Source: Rhizobium sp. P32RR-XVIII
GTDB lineage: Bacteria; Pseudomonadota; Alphaproteobacteria; Rhizobiales; Rhizobiaceae
Reading direction: 5' to 3'
NCBI RefSeq assembly: GCF_012641395.1
Contig: NZ_JABAIH010000015.1
Coordinates: forward strand, 50,915 to 114,914
Length of the DNA stretch: 64,000 bases
The notes below the pieces were generated by a model. It did no database searches and was not told the origin of the DNA. It was given only the letters and a program-made list of their open reading frames with translations. A program made the translations under genes and the position numbers. Positions 9,914 to 18,820 of this stretch are shown here, one piece after another (position 1 is the first letter of the stretch; the number at the start of each line of letters is the position of its first letter).

Positions 9914-10852
9914 ATGCGTATGATCTCTAAACTGCTCGCAGCCACCGCTCTGGCGGCAGCCATCGCCATGCCGGCTGCGGCCAAGGACCTTCAGAAGATC
10001 GGCATTTCGGTCGGCCTTCTCGGCAACCCGTTCTTCGTTGCGACCATCAAGGGCATCGAGGATCGTGCGAAGGAAATCAATCCGAATGTTCAGGTCACTT
10101 CGGTATCGGCCGACTATGACCTCAACAAGCAGGTTTCGCAGATCGACAGCTTCATCGCTGCCGGCGTTGACATCATCATGTTGAATGCCGTCGACGCCAA
10201 GGCAATCGCACCGGCCGTCAAGAAAGCGCAGGCCGCCGGCGTCATCGTTGCCGCCTTTGACGTTTCGGCGCCCGGCGCCGACGTCACCGTCATGACAAAC
10301 AACGTCAAGGCCGGTGAAGAGGCTTGCCAGTACATCGTCGATCAGCTGAAGGGTAAGGGCGACGTCGTCATCATCAACGGACCAGCTTCCTCCTCGATCC
10401 TCGACCGCGTCCAGGGTTGCAAGAACGTGCTGTCGAAGAGCCCCGACATCAAGATCCTCTCCGACGATCAGAACGGCCAGGGTTCGCGCGATGGCGGCCT
10501 CGCCGTCATGCAGGGTCTGCTGACGCGCTTCGACAAGATCGACGCCGTCTTCGCGATCAACGATCCGACGGGCATCGGCGCAGAACTCGCCGCCAAGCAG
10601 CTGAACCGCAACGAGTTCTTCATCACCGCCGTCGACGGCGCGCCCGATATCGAAAAGTCGCTTGCCAGCGGCAATTCGATGATCAAGGCTTCCGCTTCGC
10701 AGGATCCTTACGTGATGGCAGGCGATGCGCTCAAGATGGCCGTCGACGTTCTGAACGGCAAGAAGCCGGCGCAAAACACCGTCCTCCTCGACCCGAAGCT
10801 GATCACCGCTGACAACGTCAAGGATTACAAGGGCTGGACCGCAGCTCGCTAA
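9914..10852 (+). CDS. Sugar ABC transporter substrate-binding protein (RbsB-type)
   Basis: A 312-residue periplasmic binding protein (Peripla_BP_4) with a signal peptide ending at MPAAA-KDL. The body starts IGISVGLLGNPFFVATIKGIEDRAKE, followed by DSFIAAGVDIIMLNAVDAKAIAPAVKKA and IVAAFDVSAPGADVTV, and near the end AVDGAPDIEKSLASGN, all typical of pentose/hexose binders. A strong AAGGAGGAAAT ribosome site precedes the ATG. A stable stem-loop follows the gene, as is common where the binding protein is needed in excess over the membrane subunits. The ligand is unknown; the neighbouring enzymes suggest a ketose, deoxyketose or polyol. Confidence 0.93.
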   Translation: MRMISKLLAATALAAAIAMPAAAKDLQKIGISVGLLGNPFFVATIKGIEDRAKEINPNVQVTSVSADYDLNKQVSQIDSFIAAGVDIIMLNAVDAKAIAPAVKKAQAAGVIVAAFDVSAPGADVTVMTNNVKAGEEACQYIVDQLKGKGDVVIINGPASSSILDRVQGCKNVLSKSPDIKILSDDQNGQGSRDGGLAVMQGLLTRFDKIDAVFAINDPTGIGAELAAKQLNRNEFFITAVDGAPDIEKSLASGNSMIKASASQDPYVMAGDALKMAVDVLNGKKPAQNTVLLDPKLITADNVKDYKGWTAAR

Positions 10853-10865
10853 GGTCTCCTCCCGG

Positions 10866-10898
10866 GCGGCCCGCCATTGCCTCGAGCGGGCGGGCCGC
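10866..10898 (+). terminator. Stem-loop after the binding-protein gene
   Basis: GCGGCCCGCC at 10866-10875 pairs perfectly with GGCGGGCCGC at 10889-10898 across a 13-base loop. There is no long T run, so partial termination or 3'-end protection of the binding-protein mRNA is more likely than a full stop before the isomerase gene. Confidence 0.6.
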
Positions 10899-10930
10899 TA
10901 ATTTCAATGCCAATCGGAAAGCGGCGTCCC

Positions 10931-11830
10931 ATGTCCAAAATCGGTGTTCATTCCTTCGTCTGGAGCGCCGGCTCGTCGAAGAACGAGCTGGAAAAGGCTC
11001 TCGCAAGATCGCACGAACTCGGCTTCAAGCTGATCGAATTTTCCTATCTCGATCCGAAGCAAGTGGATGTGAAGTGGCTTGCGGCGCACCTCCAGGAGCT
11101 CGGCCTCGATGTCGCCGTCAGCATGGGTCTCCCCTCCGAAGGTGATATTTCCAGCGATGATCCGGCCGTCGTTTCAAATGGTCGGGACATCCTTGAGCGC
11201 GCCGTGGCGCTCGTACGCGACCTCGGCGGCACGAAGCTCGCTGGCATTCTGAGCTCGGCGCACGGCAAACAGGAACATGCGCTGACCAGAAAGGGTTGGG
11301 AGACCAGCGTTTCCGCGCTATCGAAAGTCGCCGACCAGGCAAAGGCCGCCGGCGTCACCCTCAATCTCGAAGTCGTCAACCGGTTCGAGAGCAACATGCT
11401 CAACACCGTCGCACAGGGCATGGCCTATATCAAGGACACCGGCGCCTCAAACGTCTTCCTGCATCTCGATACCTTCCACATGAACATCGAGGAAGCTGAT
11501 GTGGGCCTGGCGATCCGCCATGCAGCCGACAAGATCGGCTACGTGCATATCGGCGAAAGCCATCGCGGATACCTCGGTACGGGCAATATCGATTTCGCCG
11601 CCATTTTCGATGCGCTGGTCGCTATCGGCTGGAACGATTACGTGACGTTCGAATCCTTTTCGACAGCCATCGTCGACAAGGATCTTTCCCTGAAGACAGC
11701 GATCTGGCGCAATCTCTGGGATGACAACGTGGCGCTAGCCAAGCATGCGCGCCAGTTCATCGAGCTTGGGCTGGAGACCGCCGGACGCAAGGCCGAGCTC
11801 GTTCGCCAGGCCCACGTCCATGGACCATAA
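10931..11830 (+). CDS. Sugar phosphate isomerase/epimerase, TIM barrel
   Basis: A 299-residue member of the xylose-isomerase-like / AP-endonuclease-2 barrel family, in the D-tagatose/D-psicose 3-epimerase style. The start SKIGVHSFVWSAG is typical, with metal ligands in VTLNLEVVNRFESNMLN (Glu), FLHLDTFHMNIEE (Asp and His), KIGYVHIGESHRGYLGTGNIDF (His, Arg) and DYVTFESFS (the last Glu). It would interconvert ketoses or an aldose/ketose pair before phosphorylation. It lies last in the importer operon. The ATG at 10931 is preferred because the conserved barrel starts there. Confidence 0.83.
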   Translation: MSKIGVHSFVWSAGSSKNELEKALARSHELGFKLIEFSYLDPKQVDVKWLAAHLQELGLDVAVSMGLPSEGDISSDDPAVVSNGRDILERAVALVRDLGGTKLAGILSSAHGKQEHALTRKGWETSVSALSKVADQAKAAGVTLNLEVVNRFESNMLNTVAQGMAYIKDTGASNVFLHLDTFHMNIEEADVGLAIRHAADKIGYVHIGESHRGYLGTGNIDFAAIFDALVAIGWNDYVTFESFSTAIVDKDLSLKTAIWRNLWDDNVALAKHARQFIELGLETAGRKAELVRQAHVHGP

Positions 11831-11946
11831 GCGACGTCCAATCCTTGCCGCCCAAGTGGAAGTCGACCGGGTTGCAGACGATCAATCGTCTCCGCAGACA
11901 GCCGATCAGTCTCCTCCCGGTCCTCACAAAGTGTTTCCGATTGTTG

Positions 11947-12257
11947 CTAGGAAAGAACTTCGCATAACGGACGATCGAGACGGGCATTATGGGCGATAAC
12001 GAGATCGGCGGGATCGACCATGGCATGCAGAAGTACAGAGTCAACCAACCAGCCGGCGACCAGTCCCCCGGTGATGCCGGTCAAGCGCGTAAGGTCAGCG
12101 GTATCGGAGTGCTCGGTTGGCGCAGCCCACCATAGACGCCGGTAACGCCACCGATTTCACCCGTTTCGCTGAATGTGAAGCTGACGGCGCCGAACTCGAC
12201 GATCTCATCCCTTATGGCTGATACCGATGGTTCCGTGTCGATGATCGCGCCCGTTAA
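11947..12257 (-). pseudogene. 3'-5' exonuclease (DnaQ-like) remnant, frameshifted
   Basis: Translating the minus strand gives a DEDD exonuclease N-terminus in two frames. The first is GAIIDTEPSVSAIRDEIVEF, running to VYGGLRQPSTPIP. After a shift at about 12095 the second frame continues DLTRLTGITGGLVAGWLVDS and then DLVIAHNARLDRPLCEVLS before a stop. The Exo I DTE and Exo II AHNARLDRP motifs are visible, but the C-terminal Exo III part is missing, so the gene is broken. It fills most of the gap between the sugar locus and the ProQ-like gene. Confidence 0.72.
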
Positions 12258-12367
12258 AGCAAAACCCGCTCGTGCGCCCTGTGCTTGTGGGCAACCTTTC
12301 CTATATGGACGTCACGATCAACGACCGCCGCCGCGGCGGCAAAAAAAGAGGCCAATGAGGGTAGCTC

Positions 12368-12781
12368 ATGGATGAAGCGTGGACAGTCAGCCGTGGACCG
12401 ATTGCCGCGACCGATTTCGATGTGCGAAAGGCCGAAGCGATCAACGCCATGCTAGTTCGCCCGGCGGGCGTTCTGCCGATGAAGGCGGGGGAGCCGATCC
12501 GCCCGTTCGCCCTTGGTCTGTTCAACGAACTGCGCGCGCTACTCAAACCCGGCTATGGCGTGACCTCTCTGCGCCGCGCCACCGCCTTCTATGTCTATTC
12601 GAAACGCTATTATTTCGCGAGCGCCCAGCCAGACTCGATGCGCCATGACATCGACGGAAGGGCGGTCGAGCCGCTCAGCCCCGCGGACCGGCTTGCAGCG
12701 CAAAGAAGTTTTTTCAAATTGAAGCAGAACTATGCCGACGACATGGAAGGTGCCGCGACGCCAGACGGACAGTCGGACTGA
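12368..12781 (+). CDS. ProQ/FinO-domain RNA-binding protein
   Basis: A 137-residue protein. The central region matches the ProQ/FINO fold: PIRPFALGLFNELRALLKPG, then LRRATAFYVYSKRYYFASAQ and MRHDIDGRAVEPLSPADRLA. The LRRAL-x-Y-x4-Y pattern and the R-x-DLDG-x-pattern are characteristic. Family members are RNA chaperones acting on sRNA-mRNA pairs or, on plasmids, on conjugation-control antisense RNA. The protein lacks the long basic linker of E. coli ProQ. It stands alone. The family assignment is by motif recognition only. Confidence 0.72.
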   Translation: MDEAWTVSRGPIAATDFDVRKAEAINAMLVRPAGVLPMKAGEPIRPFALGLFNELRALLKPGYGVTSLRRATAFYVYSKRYYFASAQPDSMRHDIDGRAVEPLSPADRLAAQRSFFKLKQNYADDMEGAATPDGQSD

Positions 12782-12998
12782 TCGCTCCGCGACCGCCAAT
12801 TCGTGCCTTTTGCACCGAAGGGCGCAGATGCCGGCAACTGGGGCCGCCCGGCCGCTGTCTGGCTCTCCCTTGCCCGCTTCGGCACTCGACGCGGGAGCGC
12901 CGAACGAAACCCCACAGACGGCTGACAGATCGGCTCTGCCCAGTGTAGAAGACGGGTGAATCGGTCTAAGACCGCGAGGCGCATGGGACGAAACCCTC

Positions 12999-13148
12999 AT
13001 GACTGCTGTTTCCGAACTGAAACGGGATAGCTATTATTGGGCAAGGCGCCGCGGTGAAAGCGCATGGGAGATCGTCCAGATATCGACGGTCTTCGGGGAG
13101 GAGCGCGAGTTCTGGGCAGTCGCCCGAATAGGATCGGACCTGTTCTGA
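12999..13148 (+). CDS. Small hypothetical protein, 49 aa
   Basis: A short frame MTAVSELKRDSYYWARRRGE followed by SAWEIVQISTVFGEEREFW and ending ARIGSDLF. It resembles small single-sheet proteins of rhizobia built around YYWAR and WEIVQ, of unknown function. No strong ribosome site is visible, so it is a moderate call. Confidence 0.45.
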   Translation: MTAVSELKRDSYYWARRRGESAWEIVQISTVFGEEREFWAVARIGSDLF

Positions 13149-13416
13149 ATGCTCGATGATTTCGAATATGCATCGGAAATTGCGCGACCGGCAGCCGACT
13201 GACATCTTGCGCGCCGGATCCGGGACCGGCGCGCCGTCACGAGATCCGGGATCCAGGAATCTCCGATTCGACAACGGGCTCTCGAGCAATCGCCAAGGAG
13301 GATGTGCCACCGCCATCCCACCGGGGCGGGCCATAATGTCGCTCTCGACCGGCGTGTCGCGAGACGCCTCGAAAGGTCCCGAGAGGGTGCTAGCGATTTG
13401 TTTTTGTTAATAGATA

Positions 13417-14190
13417 TTAACCTTTGTACGGCTGACAACTGGCTTCAACCGCAGTTGCGTGCACGGGGATTTTCCCTGTCACGACAAGAGCATAGCCCTC
13501 GCCATAGACTGTCTCGATGCGAACGCCCTCGCACGTCGAGAGGACCTTGCGGAGACGCGCAATATGCACATCGACTGTCCGCAGGCCGATACCGGGCGTG
13601 GAAGGCCAAACGGCGGAACGCAGGTGCTGACGCGAACAAGCCGTTCCTGCCGCCTCGGACAGGAAGCGAAGGATCCGAGCCTCGATCGAAGACAGGCGCA
13701 TCGGCTTTTCGCCGGCGAAGATATGATCGGCGCCGGGGGTTGCCAGGGGGATCTGTAAAGCGGCCGCGCCCGCAGTTTTGCGCGCTCGCCGGAGGAAATC
13801 CAGTAAACGGTCCGGTGCGAGCGGCCGTACGATTGCGTCGTCGAGTCCGGCCTTGATCATCCGGAGATGCATCGGCGTCATGCCGGCGCCCATCAGGGCG
13901 CAAACCGCAAAGCCCGCCCGTTTCGCGAACCCGCAAAGCGCCACGACATCGCCGTGCCATGTCTGGCCGTCGAACACGACGGCCAGCAGCCCTTGCTCGC
14001 TCACGCGGGCTTCGACATCGTGGTCATTGTCGGCGAGCTCGCATCGAAAGCCCGCTACACTCAGGATATGGTCCAGCAGCAGATAGAGTTCCGGATCTTC
14101 GGTACAGATAAGAACAGGCAATCCTTGAAGAAGGACCTGCGGTTCAGCTCGGCGCGAATTCGCCGCCGTTGATGTCGAGGATCGCGCCAT
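13417..14190 (-). CDS. OmpR-type winged-helix response regulator with degenerate receiver
   Basis: 257 residues. The N-terminal receiver-like domain (about 25-130) reads LPVLICTEDPELYLLLDHIL and AVVFDGQTWHGD. An Asp is kept at the phosphoacceptor position, but the usual KP near the end is IVRPLAP and the acidic pair is ED, so phosphorylation is uncertain. The C-terminal Trans_reg_C domain is complete: LSSIEARILRFLSEAAG, then RTVDVHIARLRKVL and ETVYGEGYALV. The start at 14190 overlaps the SDR gene by 47 bases and has GGGAGG 12 bases upstream; a later start is possible. It is a paralogue of the protein at 42.3 kb. Confidence 0.75.
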   Translation of the reverse strand: MARSSTSTAANSRRAEPQVLLQGLPVLICTEDPELYLLLDHILSVAGFRCELADNDHDVEARVSEQGLLAVVFDGQTWHGDVVALCGFAKRAGFAVCALMGAGMTPMHLRMIKAGLDDAIVRPLAPDRLLDFLRRARKTAGAAALQIPLATPGADHIFAGEKPMRLSSIEARILRFLSEAAGTACSRQHLRSAVWPSTPGIGLRTVDVHIARLRKVLSTCEGVRIETVYGEGYALVVTGKIPVHATAVEASCQPYKG

Positions 14191-14920
14191 TGATGAAACC
14201 GGCCTCCCTGGATGCGAGAAATGCGATTGCCGCTGCCACCTCCTCCACCGTGCCCAGCCGTCCTGCGGGAATGCGGGATAAGGCCTCCCGGTTTGTCGGA
14301 CTGGAGGCCGGTCCGGTCATGGCCGTAAGGATCCGCCCAGGTGCAACGACATTCGCCGTGATACCGAAACCGGCATATTGCGTCACGATCGAGCGCGACA
14401 AACCGGCAAGAGCGGCCTTCGAGACCGCATAGGCCGCACCTGCAATGCGCGGCCGGGTGCGGCCAGCCACTGAGCCCACCAGAACAATGCGTCCGAATCC
14501 CTGTTCCTGCATGCCGGGAAGGACCGACTTGCAACAGAGCATTGCGCCCGTCAGGTTGATCGCGAGAACCTCGTCCCACTCGCTGCGGGACAGGGTTCCG
14601 ACTACTGCCGGACCCTTCGCGCCTTTCGGTGAGATGCCGGCACTGGCAACGAAAACCGAAGGCGCGGCAAAGCGCCCCCGGACATCTGCGAAGAAACCGT
14701 CGATTGCCTCCGGATCCCGGACGTCGGCCTGAAGTGCGAGCACCCTTTCCGGGCCGCCGATCTCGGTCAGCGCTGCGCCTGCCGTCTTCACGGAGCTCGC
14801 ACCATGTCCGAAGACCGCGACACGATATCCATCCTGCAGGAGACGGCTGGCCGTCGCCAGCCCGATACCCGACGTCCCGCCGCTGACGACGGCGACCGGC
14901 GCGCCCTCCGTCGCGCTCAT
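14144..14920 (-). CDS. Short-chain dehydrogenase/reductase
   Basis: A 258-residue classical SDR: cofactor loop VVSGGTSGIGLATA at residues 10-22, a middle AGISPKGAKGP segment with the conserved NAG replaced by SAG, catalytic Ser in LVGSVAGRT, YAVSK catalytic pair, and GRILTAMTG then INGAILDINGG at the end. It probably reduces an aldehyde or ketone made by the TPP enzyme upstream. The ATG at 14920 shares ATGA with that gene's stop, which fixes the start, so this is the third gene of a coupled operon. Cofactor preference is not clear. Confidence 0.88.
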   Translation of the reverse strand: MSATEGAPVAVVSGGTSGIGLATASRLLQDGYRVAVFGHGASSVKTAGAALTEIGGPERVLALQADVRDPEAIDGFFADVRGRFAAPSVFVASAGISPKGAKGPAVVGTLSRSEWDEVLAINLTGAMLCCKSVLPGMQEQGFGRIVLVGSVAGRTRPRIAGAAYAVSKAALAGLSRSIVTQYAGFGITANVVAPGRILTAMTGPASSPTNREALSRIPAGRLGTVEEVAAAIAFLASREAGFINGAILDINGGEFAPS

Positions 14921-16632
14921 GCGGCTTCGTCCATCGCGGCAAAGAGCGACAGCGGTGGATGAGCTTCCGGATCGGTGATCACTTCGATCATCAGGGGGTC
15001 GACGCCCGAAAGCCCCGTCCTGATCGCATGAGTGAGTGCTCCGGGATCGCTGATGCGAACAGCAGGGCAACCGCAGGCCTCGGCAATCTTCCGGTGATCG
15101 ACGCTGGAAAAGTGGCAGGCGCTGGTAAACCGGCCGAACTTCACGGTCTCCGCGTCTCGCTGGAAGCCGAGGATGCCGTTGTTGAGGACGATGATCAGCA
15201 CCGGAATATTGCTGCGCACCATGGTCTCGAGCTCAGCCCAGCTGTGGGCGAAACCGCCGTCGCCGACAAGAACGACCACGGGCTTCTCGGGTTCCGCAAG
15301 CTTTGCGCCAAGCGCCAGCGGCAGACCCCACCCAAGTCCCGCGAGACCGCGCGGGGTGATGAAGCGCATGCCGGGCGAAAGCCCGCGAAGCTGTCCGGCA
15401 ACCCACATCGACGAGTAGCTGGCATCGGCGACAATGGTGGTATCGGATGTCAGCTGCGACTGAAGCTCGCGCATGATCCGCTCCGGCCGGATCGGCGACG
15501 CATCGGACTTGCTGACGCCAGCGCGGTCGGCCTCGAACTTCGCCCAGCAGTCGCGGATGCGATCTTCCAATTCCGGGCGTGCGGCGCGCCGCCGCGACAG
15601 ATCGTGCCGTACGAGAGCCGTCCGCAGCGCATCGATGGTTTCGGCAGCGTCGCCGGAAAGCCGCACAGCCTCGTAGGTGCGGCCGATTTCTGAAGGATCG
15701 ACATCAATGTGAATGACTATTGCGGCGGGATCGATCTGGCGCCAGCTGTCGGTACCATTCTGGTTCGTCCGGGTTCCGACGAGCAGGACGAGGTCTGCCT
15801 CTTCGACGAGCGGAAGAGTGTGGCGACCGAGCGATCTCGGCCCGACGAGGGCTCCGAGCACGCCTGCAGACAGCGGATGGTGCTCGTCGACAGCACCCTT
15901 GCCCATATTGGTGGTGAACACCGGGAGCGACGCTTCTTCTTGCAGCTTCGCAAGAGAGGAGGCGGCATGGCTTGCATGGATGCCGCCGCCGGCAATGACG
16001 ACGGGCGCGCGGGCCGCAGCGATCAGGGCGGCCGCGCGCGCAATGTCGCTGTCTGCCGGGCGGTTGCGGTCGAGCGGCCAGTGCCCGAGACTTGCGGCCC
16101 GGCGTATCGCCGGGGTCTCGATCCTTGCACGCAGCAGATCGGCGGGCAGCAAGAGCGCCGCCGGCCCCGGCCGTCCGGTCACCGCGGCCGTGAAGGCGGC
16201 GTCAACATAATCGTCGATGCGCTCGGGCACGACGACCTTGCGCACCCATTTGGTGCAGGACTGGAAAAGAGCGATGTGATCGAGTTCCTGGAAAGCGTTG
16301 CGATCAGCCTGGTCCCGTTCAACCTCCTGGACGAGGGCAACGATCGGGACAGAGGCCTTCATGGCTTCGGCGAGCGGCGGCACGAGCAGCGTTGCCGCAG
16401 GCCCATTCTGCGCGGCAACCACGCCGACTTTCCCCGAGCGCCGGGCATAACCGTCGGCCATGGTGCCGCCCATGTTCTCCTGGCGATAGGCGATCTGGCG
16501 GATCCCGATCGCCTCCGCCGCAAGGATGACGGCGGACGGCAGGCTCTGGGCGAAGATCATCGAAACATCGTGGCGCTTCAGGCTGAGCGCAATGCGTTCT
16601 GCAACGGTATGGGTCTCTTTGGCGCTGGTCAT
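14917..16632 (-). CDS. Thiamine-pyrophosphate-dependent enzyme (acetolactate synthase-like)
   Basis: A 571-residue POX/ALS-fold enzyme. The catalytic Glu of the N-terminal Pyr domain sits in AYRQENMGGTMADGYAR (E52). The central domain has VVIAGGGIHASHA and the Rossmann part VLLVGTRTNQ. The C-terminal PP domain has the Mg/TPP motif VGDGGFAHSWAELETMVRSN, ending with LNN. It would decarboxylate or ligate a 2-oxo acid. Placed between an aminotransferase (oxo-acid or semialdehyde producer) and an SDR, it suggests a deamination-decarboxylation-reduction route for an amino compound brought in by the neighbouring importer. The start at ATGA overlaps the aminotransferase stop. Confidence 0.87.
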   Translation of the reverse strand: MTSAKETHTVAERIALSLKRHDVSMIFAQSLPSAVILAAEAIGIRQIAYRQENMGGTMADGYARRSGKVGVVAAQNGPAATLLVPPLAEAMKASVPIVALVQEVERDQADRNAFQELDHIALFQSCTKWVRKVVVPERIDDYVDAAFTAAVTGRPGPAALLLPADLLRARIETPAIRRAASLGHWPLDRNRPADSDIARAAALIAAARAPVVIAGGGIHASHAASSLAKLQEEASLPVFTTNMGKGAVDEHHPLSAGVLGALVGPRSLGRHTLPLVEEADLVLLVGTRTNQNGTDSWRQIDPAAIVIHIDVDPSEIGRTYEAVRLSGDAAETIDALRTALVRHDLSRRRAARPELEDRIRDCWAKFEADRAGVSKSDASPIRPERIMRELQSQLTSDTTIVADASYSSMWVAGQLRGLSPGMRFITPRGLAGLGWGLPLALGAKLAEPEKPVVVLVGDGGFAHSWAELETMVRSNIPVLIIVLNNGILGFQRDAETVKFGRFTSACHFSSVDHRKIAEACGCPAVRISDPGALTHAIRTGLSGVDPLMIEVITDPEAHPPLSLFAAMDEAA

Positions 16633-17990
16633 CGGGAAGCCTCGAATTCTTGAACGGCAGGTGTGGAGAGAAAGTCGGCGAAGGTCGCGACGATCGCCTC
16701 CGCCTCGTAGGGCGTCATTGCAGTCGACAGCGATGCCGCCGCTCCGTTCGGCAGCATGATGCCGCGCTGGAGAAAGTGGTCGCAGAGCGCATTGCCGATG
16801 CTGCTTTCGGCCGGCGTCGGATAACCGCTGCGGAAATCGCACGGCGGCGCCTTCTTCGGGTGGATGCGGAAGAGCGATGCCGCACCGGTAACGCTGAAGG
16901 AGGCGCCGCTGCGGACGATCGCCACCTGCAGGCCGGAACGCACCTGATCCCCCAGCTTTTCAAGAGCGTCAAAGGCCTCCTCCGTCATCGCCTCCATGGC
17001 AACGCGGCCTGCAACCATCGAAACGGGATTTGCAGAAAATGTCCCGCCCTGCGGCAGGAGCGGCTTTCCCTTGTCATTGGCAAAGACGCTCATCACGCCG
17101 GAACGGCCGCCGATGGCGCCAACGGGAAAGCCACCGCCGATGATCTTGCCACAGGCGATCAGGTCAGGCTCCAGGCGGTAGCGGTCCGAAGCGCCGTGAT
17201 AGGACTGCCGAAGATTGAGGACCTCGTCGGCGACGACCAGGATGCCATGCCGGCGCGCTGATGCCTGCAAGGCCTTGAGGAAGTCGGGATCCGGGCCGAT
17301 CAGGCCCGCCCTGCTCGGCATTGGGTCGATCAGGATGCAGGCGGTTGTTGCAGCAATCTCGTCCATACGCCGTTCAAGTCCGGCGCTGTCGTTGAACCGG
17401 ATCACGGCGACGTCCTCGGCGACCGATGACGGGGTTCCGCGATAGACGGCGACGGCCGCGGGACGGTTCTCGTCCCCCCAGACGGAGGGCGCGCTCGCCT
17501 GCCCGGCCTCGGCCCAGTCATAGGCGCCATGGTAGGCGCCCTCCACGCGAATGATGCCGGAACGCCCGGTAAAAGCGCGGGCGGCCTTGATCGCGAACAT
17601 GACCGCTTCCGTGCCGCTGTTGACGAAACGGACCTGCTCGATCGCCGGGATGCGATCGACCAGGAGCTCCGCCAGGGAGATTTCATGCTCCGTCGGATTG
17701 GAGAAGCATGTCCCTCGGTGAAGAAGATCGGCGACAGCTTCTGCGACGGGCAGGAAGCCGTGACCATGAATGAGCGTGGTGAAATTGTTGTTGAGGTCGA
17801 GGTACCGGTTGCCATCGACGTCGAGGAGGTAAGCCCCCTCCCCGCGCGCGACGTAGAGCGGCACAGGCCGGCGCTCCACGGTGACGCGCGTTACGCCGGA
17901 CGGAAAGATCTTCCGGCTCCTGTTGAAAAAATATTGCGAACGGGCGCGCGACAGCGGCCGCCCTCCTGAAATGTCACGAGTATGAAGCAT
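16629..17990 (-). CDS. Class III aminotransferase (glutamate-1-semialdehyde aminomutase-like)
   Basis: A 453-residue PLP enzyme. Landmarks are VRFVNSGTEAVMFAIKAARA (120-139), GAYHGAYDWAE, LVVADEVLNLRQSYHG with the PLP-binding Asp255, and CGKIIGGGFPVGAIGG with the Schiff-base Lys282; GGTFSANPVSM follows. The sequence style is that of HemL-like aminotransferases that act on amino acids or amines rather than a true HemL. A GGAGGAG ribosome site seven bases upstream fixes the ATG at 17990. It is first in the operon aminotransferase-TPP enzyme-SDR and lies behind two palindromic operator candidates. Confidence 0.87.
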   Translation of the reverse strand: MLHTRDISGGRPLSRARSQYFFNRSRKIFPSGVTRVTVERRPVPLYVARGEGAYLLDVDGNRYLDLNNNFTTLIHGHGFLPVAEAVADLLHRGTCFSNPTEHEISLAELLVDRIPAIEQVRFVNSGTEAVMFAIKAARAFTGRSGIIRVEGAYHGAYDWAEAGQASAPSVWGDENRPAAVAVYRGTPSSVAEDVAVIRFNDSAGLERRMDEIAATTACILIDPMPSRAGLIGPDPDFLKALQASARRHGILVVADEVLNLRQSYHGASDRYRLEPDLIACGKIIGGGFPVGAIGGRSGVMSVFANDKGKPLLPQGGTFSANPVSMVAGRVAMEAMTEEAFDALEKLGDQVRSGLQVAIVRSGASFSVTGAASLFRIHPKKAPPCDFRSGYPTPAESSIGNALCDHFLQRGIMLPNGAAASLSTAMTPYEAEAIVATFADFLSTPAVQEFEASR

Positions 17991-18030
17991 CTTTCTCCTC
18001 CGGAACGCACCATGCGTCCGCACATTGCAA

Positions 18031-18077
18031 TTTTGTTACAACAAAAATCACAATGTCGAAAAAGTTGCAACAAAAAA
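18031..18077 (-). promoter_or_regulatory. Operator candidates of the GntR regulator, aminotransferase promoter
   Basis: TTTTGTTACAACAAAA at 18031-18046 is a near-perfect 16-base inverted repeat. A second half-conserved copy, GTTGCAACAAAAAAA, starts at 18064. The same palindrome occurs at 18821. They sit 40-90 bases upstream of the aminotransferase ATG. Assignment to the GntR/FCD protein encoded between them is inference from position and symmetry. Confidence 0.6.
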
Positions 18078-18078
18078 A

Positions 18079-18789
18079 TCAGCCAGCCAGGGTAGCCGCT
18101 GCGCCGGGACGCGAAAGCGCGGCCCTCTTCAGGCTGCGATAGCCATCCCTGATGTCGTTTTCGATGGCGGCCCGGACGGCAGAAGCGTCCTTGTCGGCCA
18201 GCCCTTCGATGGCGACCATGTGGTTGTGAACGCCGTAGCGCTGCTCGGCAAATTCCGGGTAGAGATCATGGAAGGAAGATCCGACGCGCAGCCAGAGGAT
18301 CTCGATGGTTGCCAGGAGGTGCGGCATGCCGCACAGCCGGTAGATGGTAAAATGAAACTCCTTGTTGTCGTGGAGGGCATCGCGGTAGCGCTTCTCCTCG
18401 AGTGAGCGATTGATCTTTTTCTGAATGTTCAGAAGCGCTTGGACCGTCCCGTCGGTGGCGTTTGCCGTTCCCTTTTCGGCCGCCAGGCCTTCAAGCGCGA
18501 GTCGCATCTGGGTCACTTCGTACAGGTCGGCCAGATCGAGATGCGGCACGATCACCGTCTTCGGTCCGGCCATGACGAGCGCACCTTCGAAGACCAGTCT
18601 GTTGATCGCCTCGCGCGCCGGGGTAGAGCCGACGCCCAGCGTTTCCGCTACGGTTCGAATTGGAAGCTTCCTGCCGGGACTGTAGGCCCCGCGTGCAAGC
18701 TGCTCCTTCAATGCTTCATAGACGAAGTCGCTGAGCCTGCCCTGGTATCCCTCCAGGTCGGCCTGACTTCCGGTTGTGTCTTCACTCAT
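18079..18789 (-). CDS. GntR-family regulator with FCD domain
   Basis: A 236-residue regulator. The GntR winged helix is seen in LSDFVYEALKEQLARGAYSPGRKLPIRTVAETLGVGSTPAREAINRLVFEGAL. The FCD ligand domain follows (EVTQMRLALEGLAAEKG, HDNKEFHFTIYRL with the metal-binding Asp/His, and VHNHMVAIEGLADKD). It would sense a carboxylate-type effector and control the catabolic operon downstream and the importer on the other strand. The ATG at 18789 has GGGGAGGAAAT before it; the frame extension to 18987 is unlikely. Confidence 0.88.
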   Translation of the reverse strand: MSEDTTGSQADLEGYQGRLSDFVYEALKEQLARGAYSPGRKLPIRTVAETLGVGSTPAREAINRLVFEGALVMAGPKTVIVPHLDLADLYEVTQMRLALEGLAAEKGTANATDGTVQALLNIQKKINRSLEEKRYRDALHDNKEFHFTIYRLCGMPHLLATIEILWLRVGSSFHDLYPEFAEQRYGVHNHMVAIEGLADKDASAVRAAIENDIRDGYRSLKRAALSRPGAAATLAG

Positions 18790-18820
18790 ATTTCCTCCCC
18801 AGGCATTGACATGCATCAAT

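Noticed and set aside
9872..10774. 300-codon minus-strand frame opposite the sugar-binding protein
   Set aside because: Mirror of a strongly biased coding sequence, no recognisable product.
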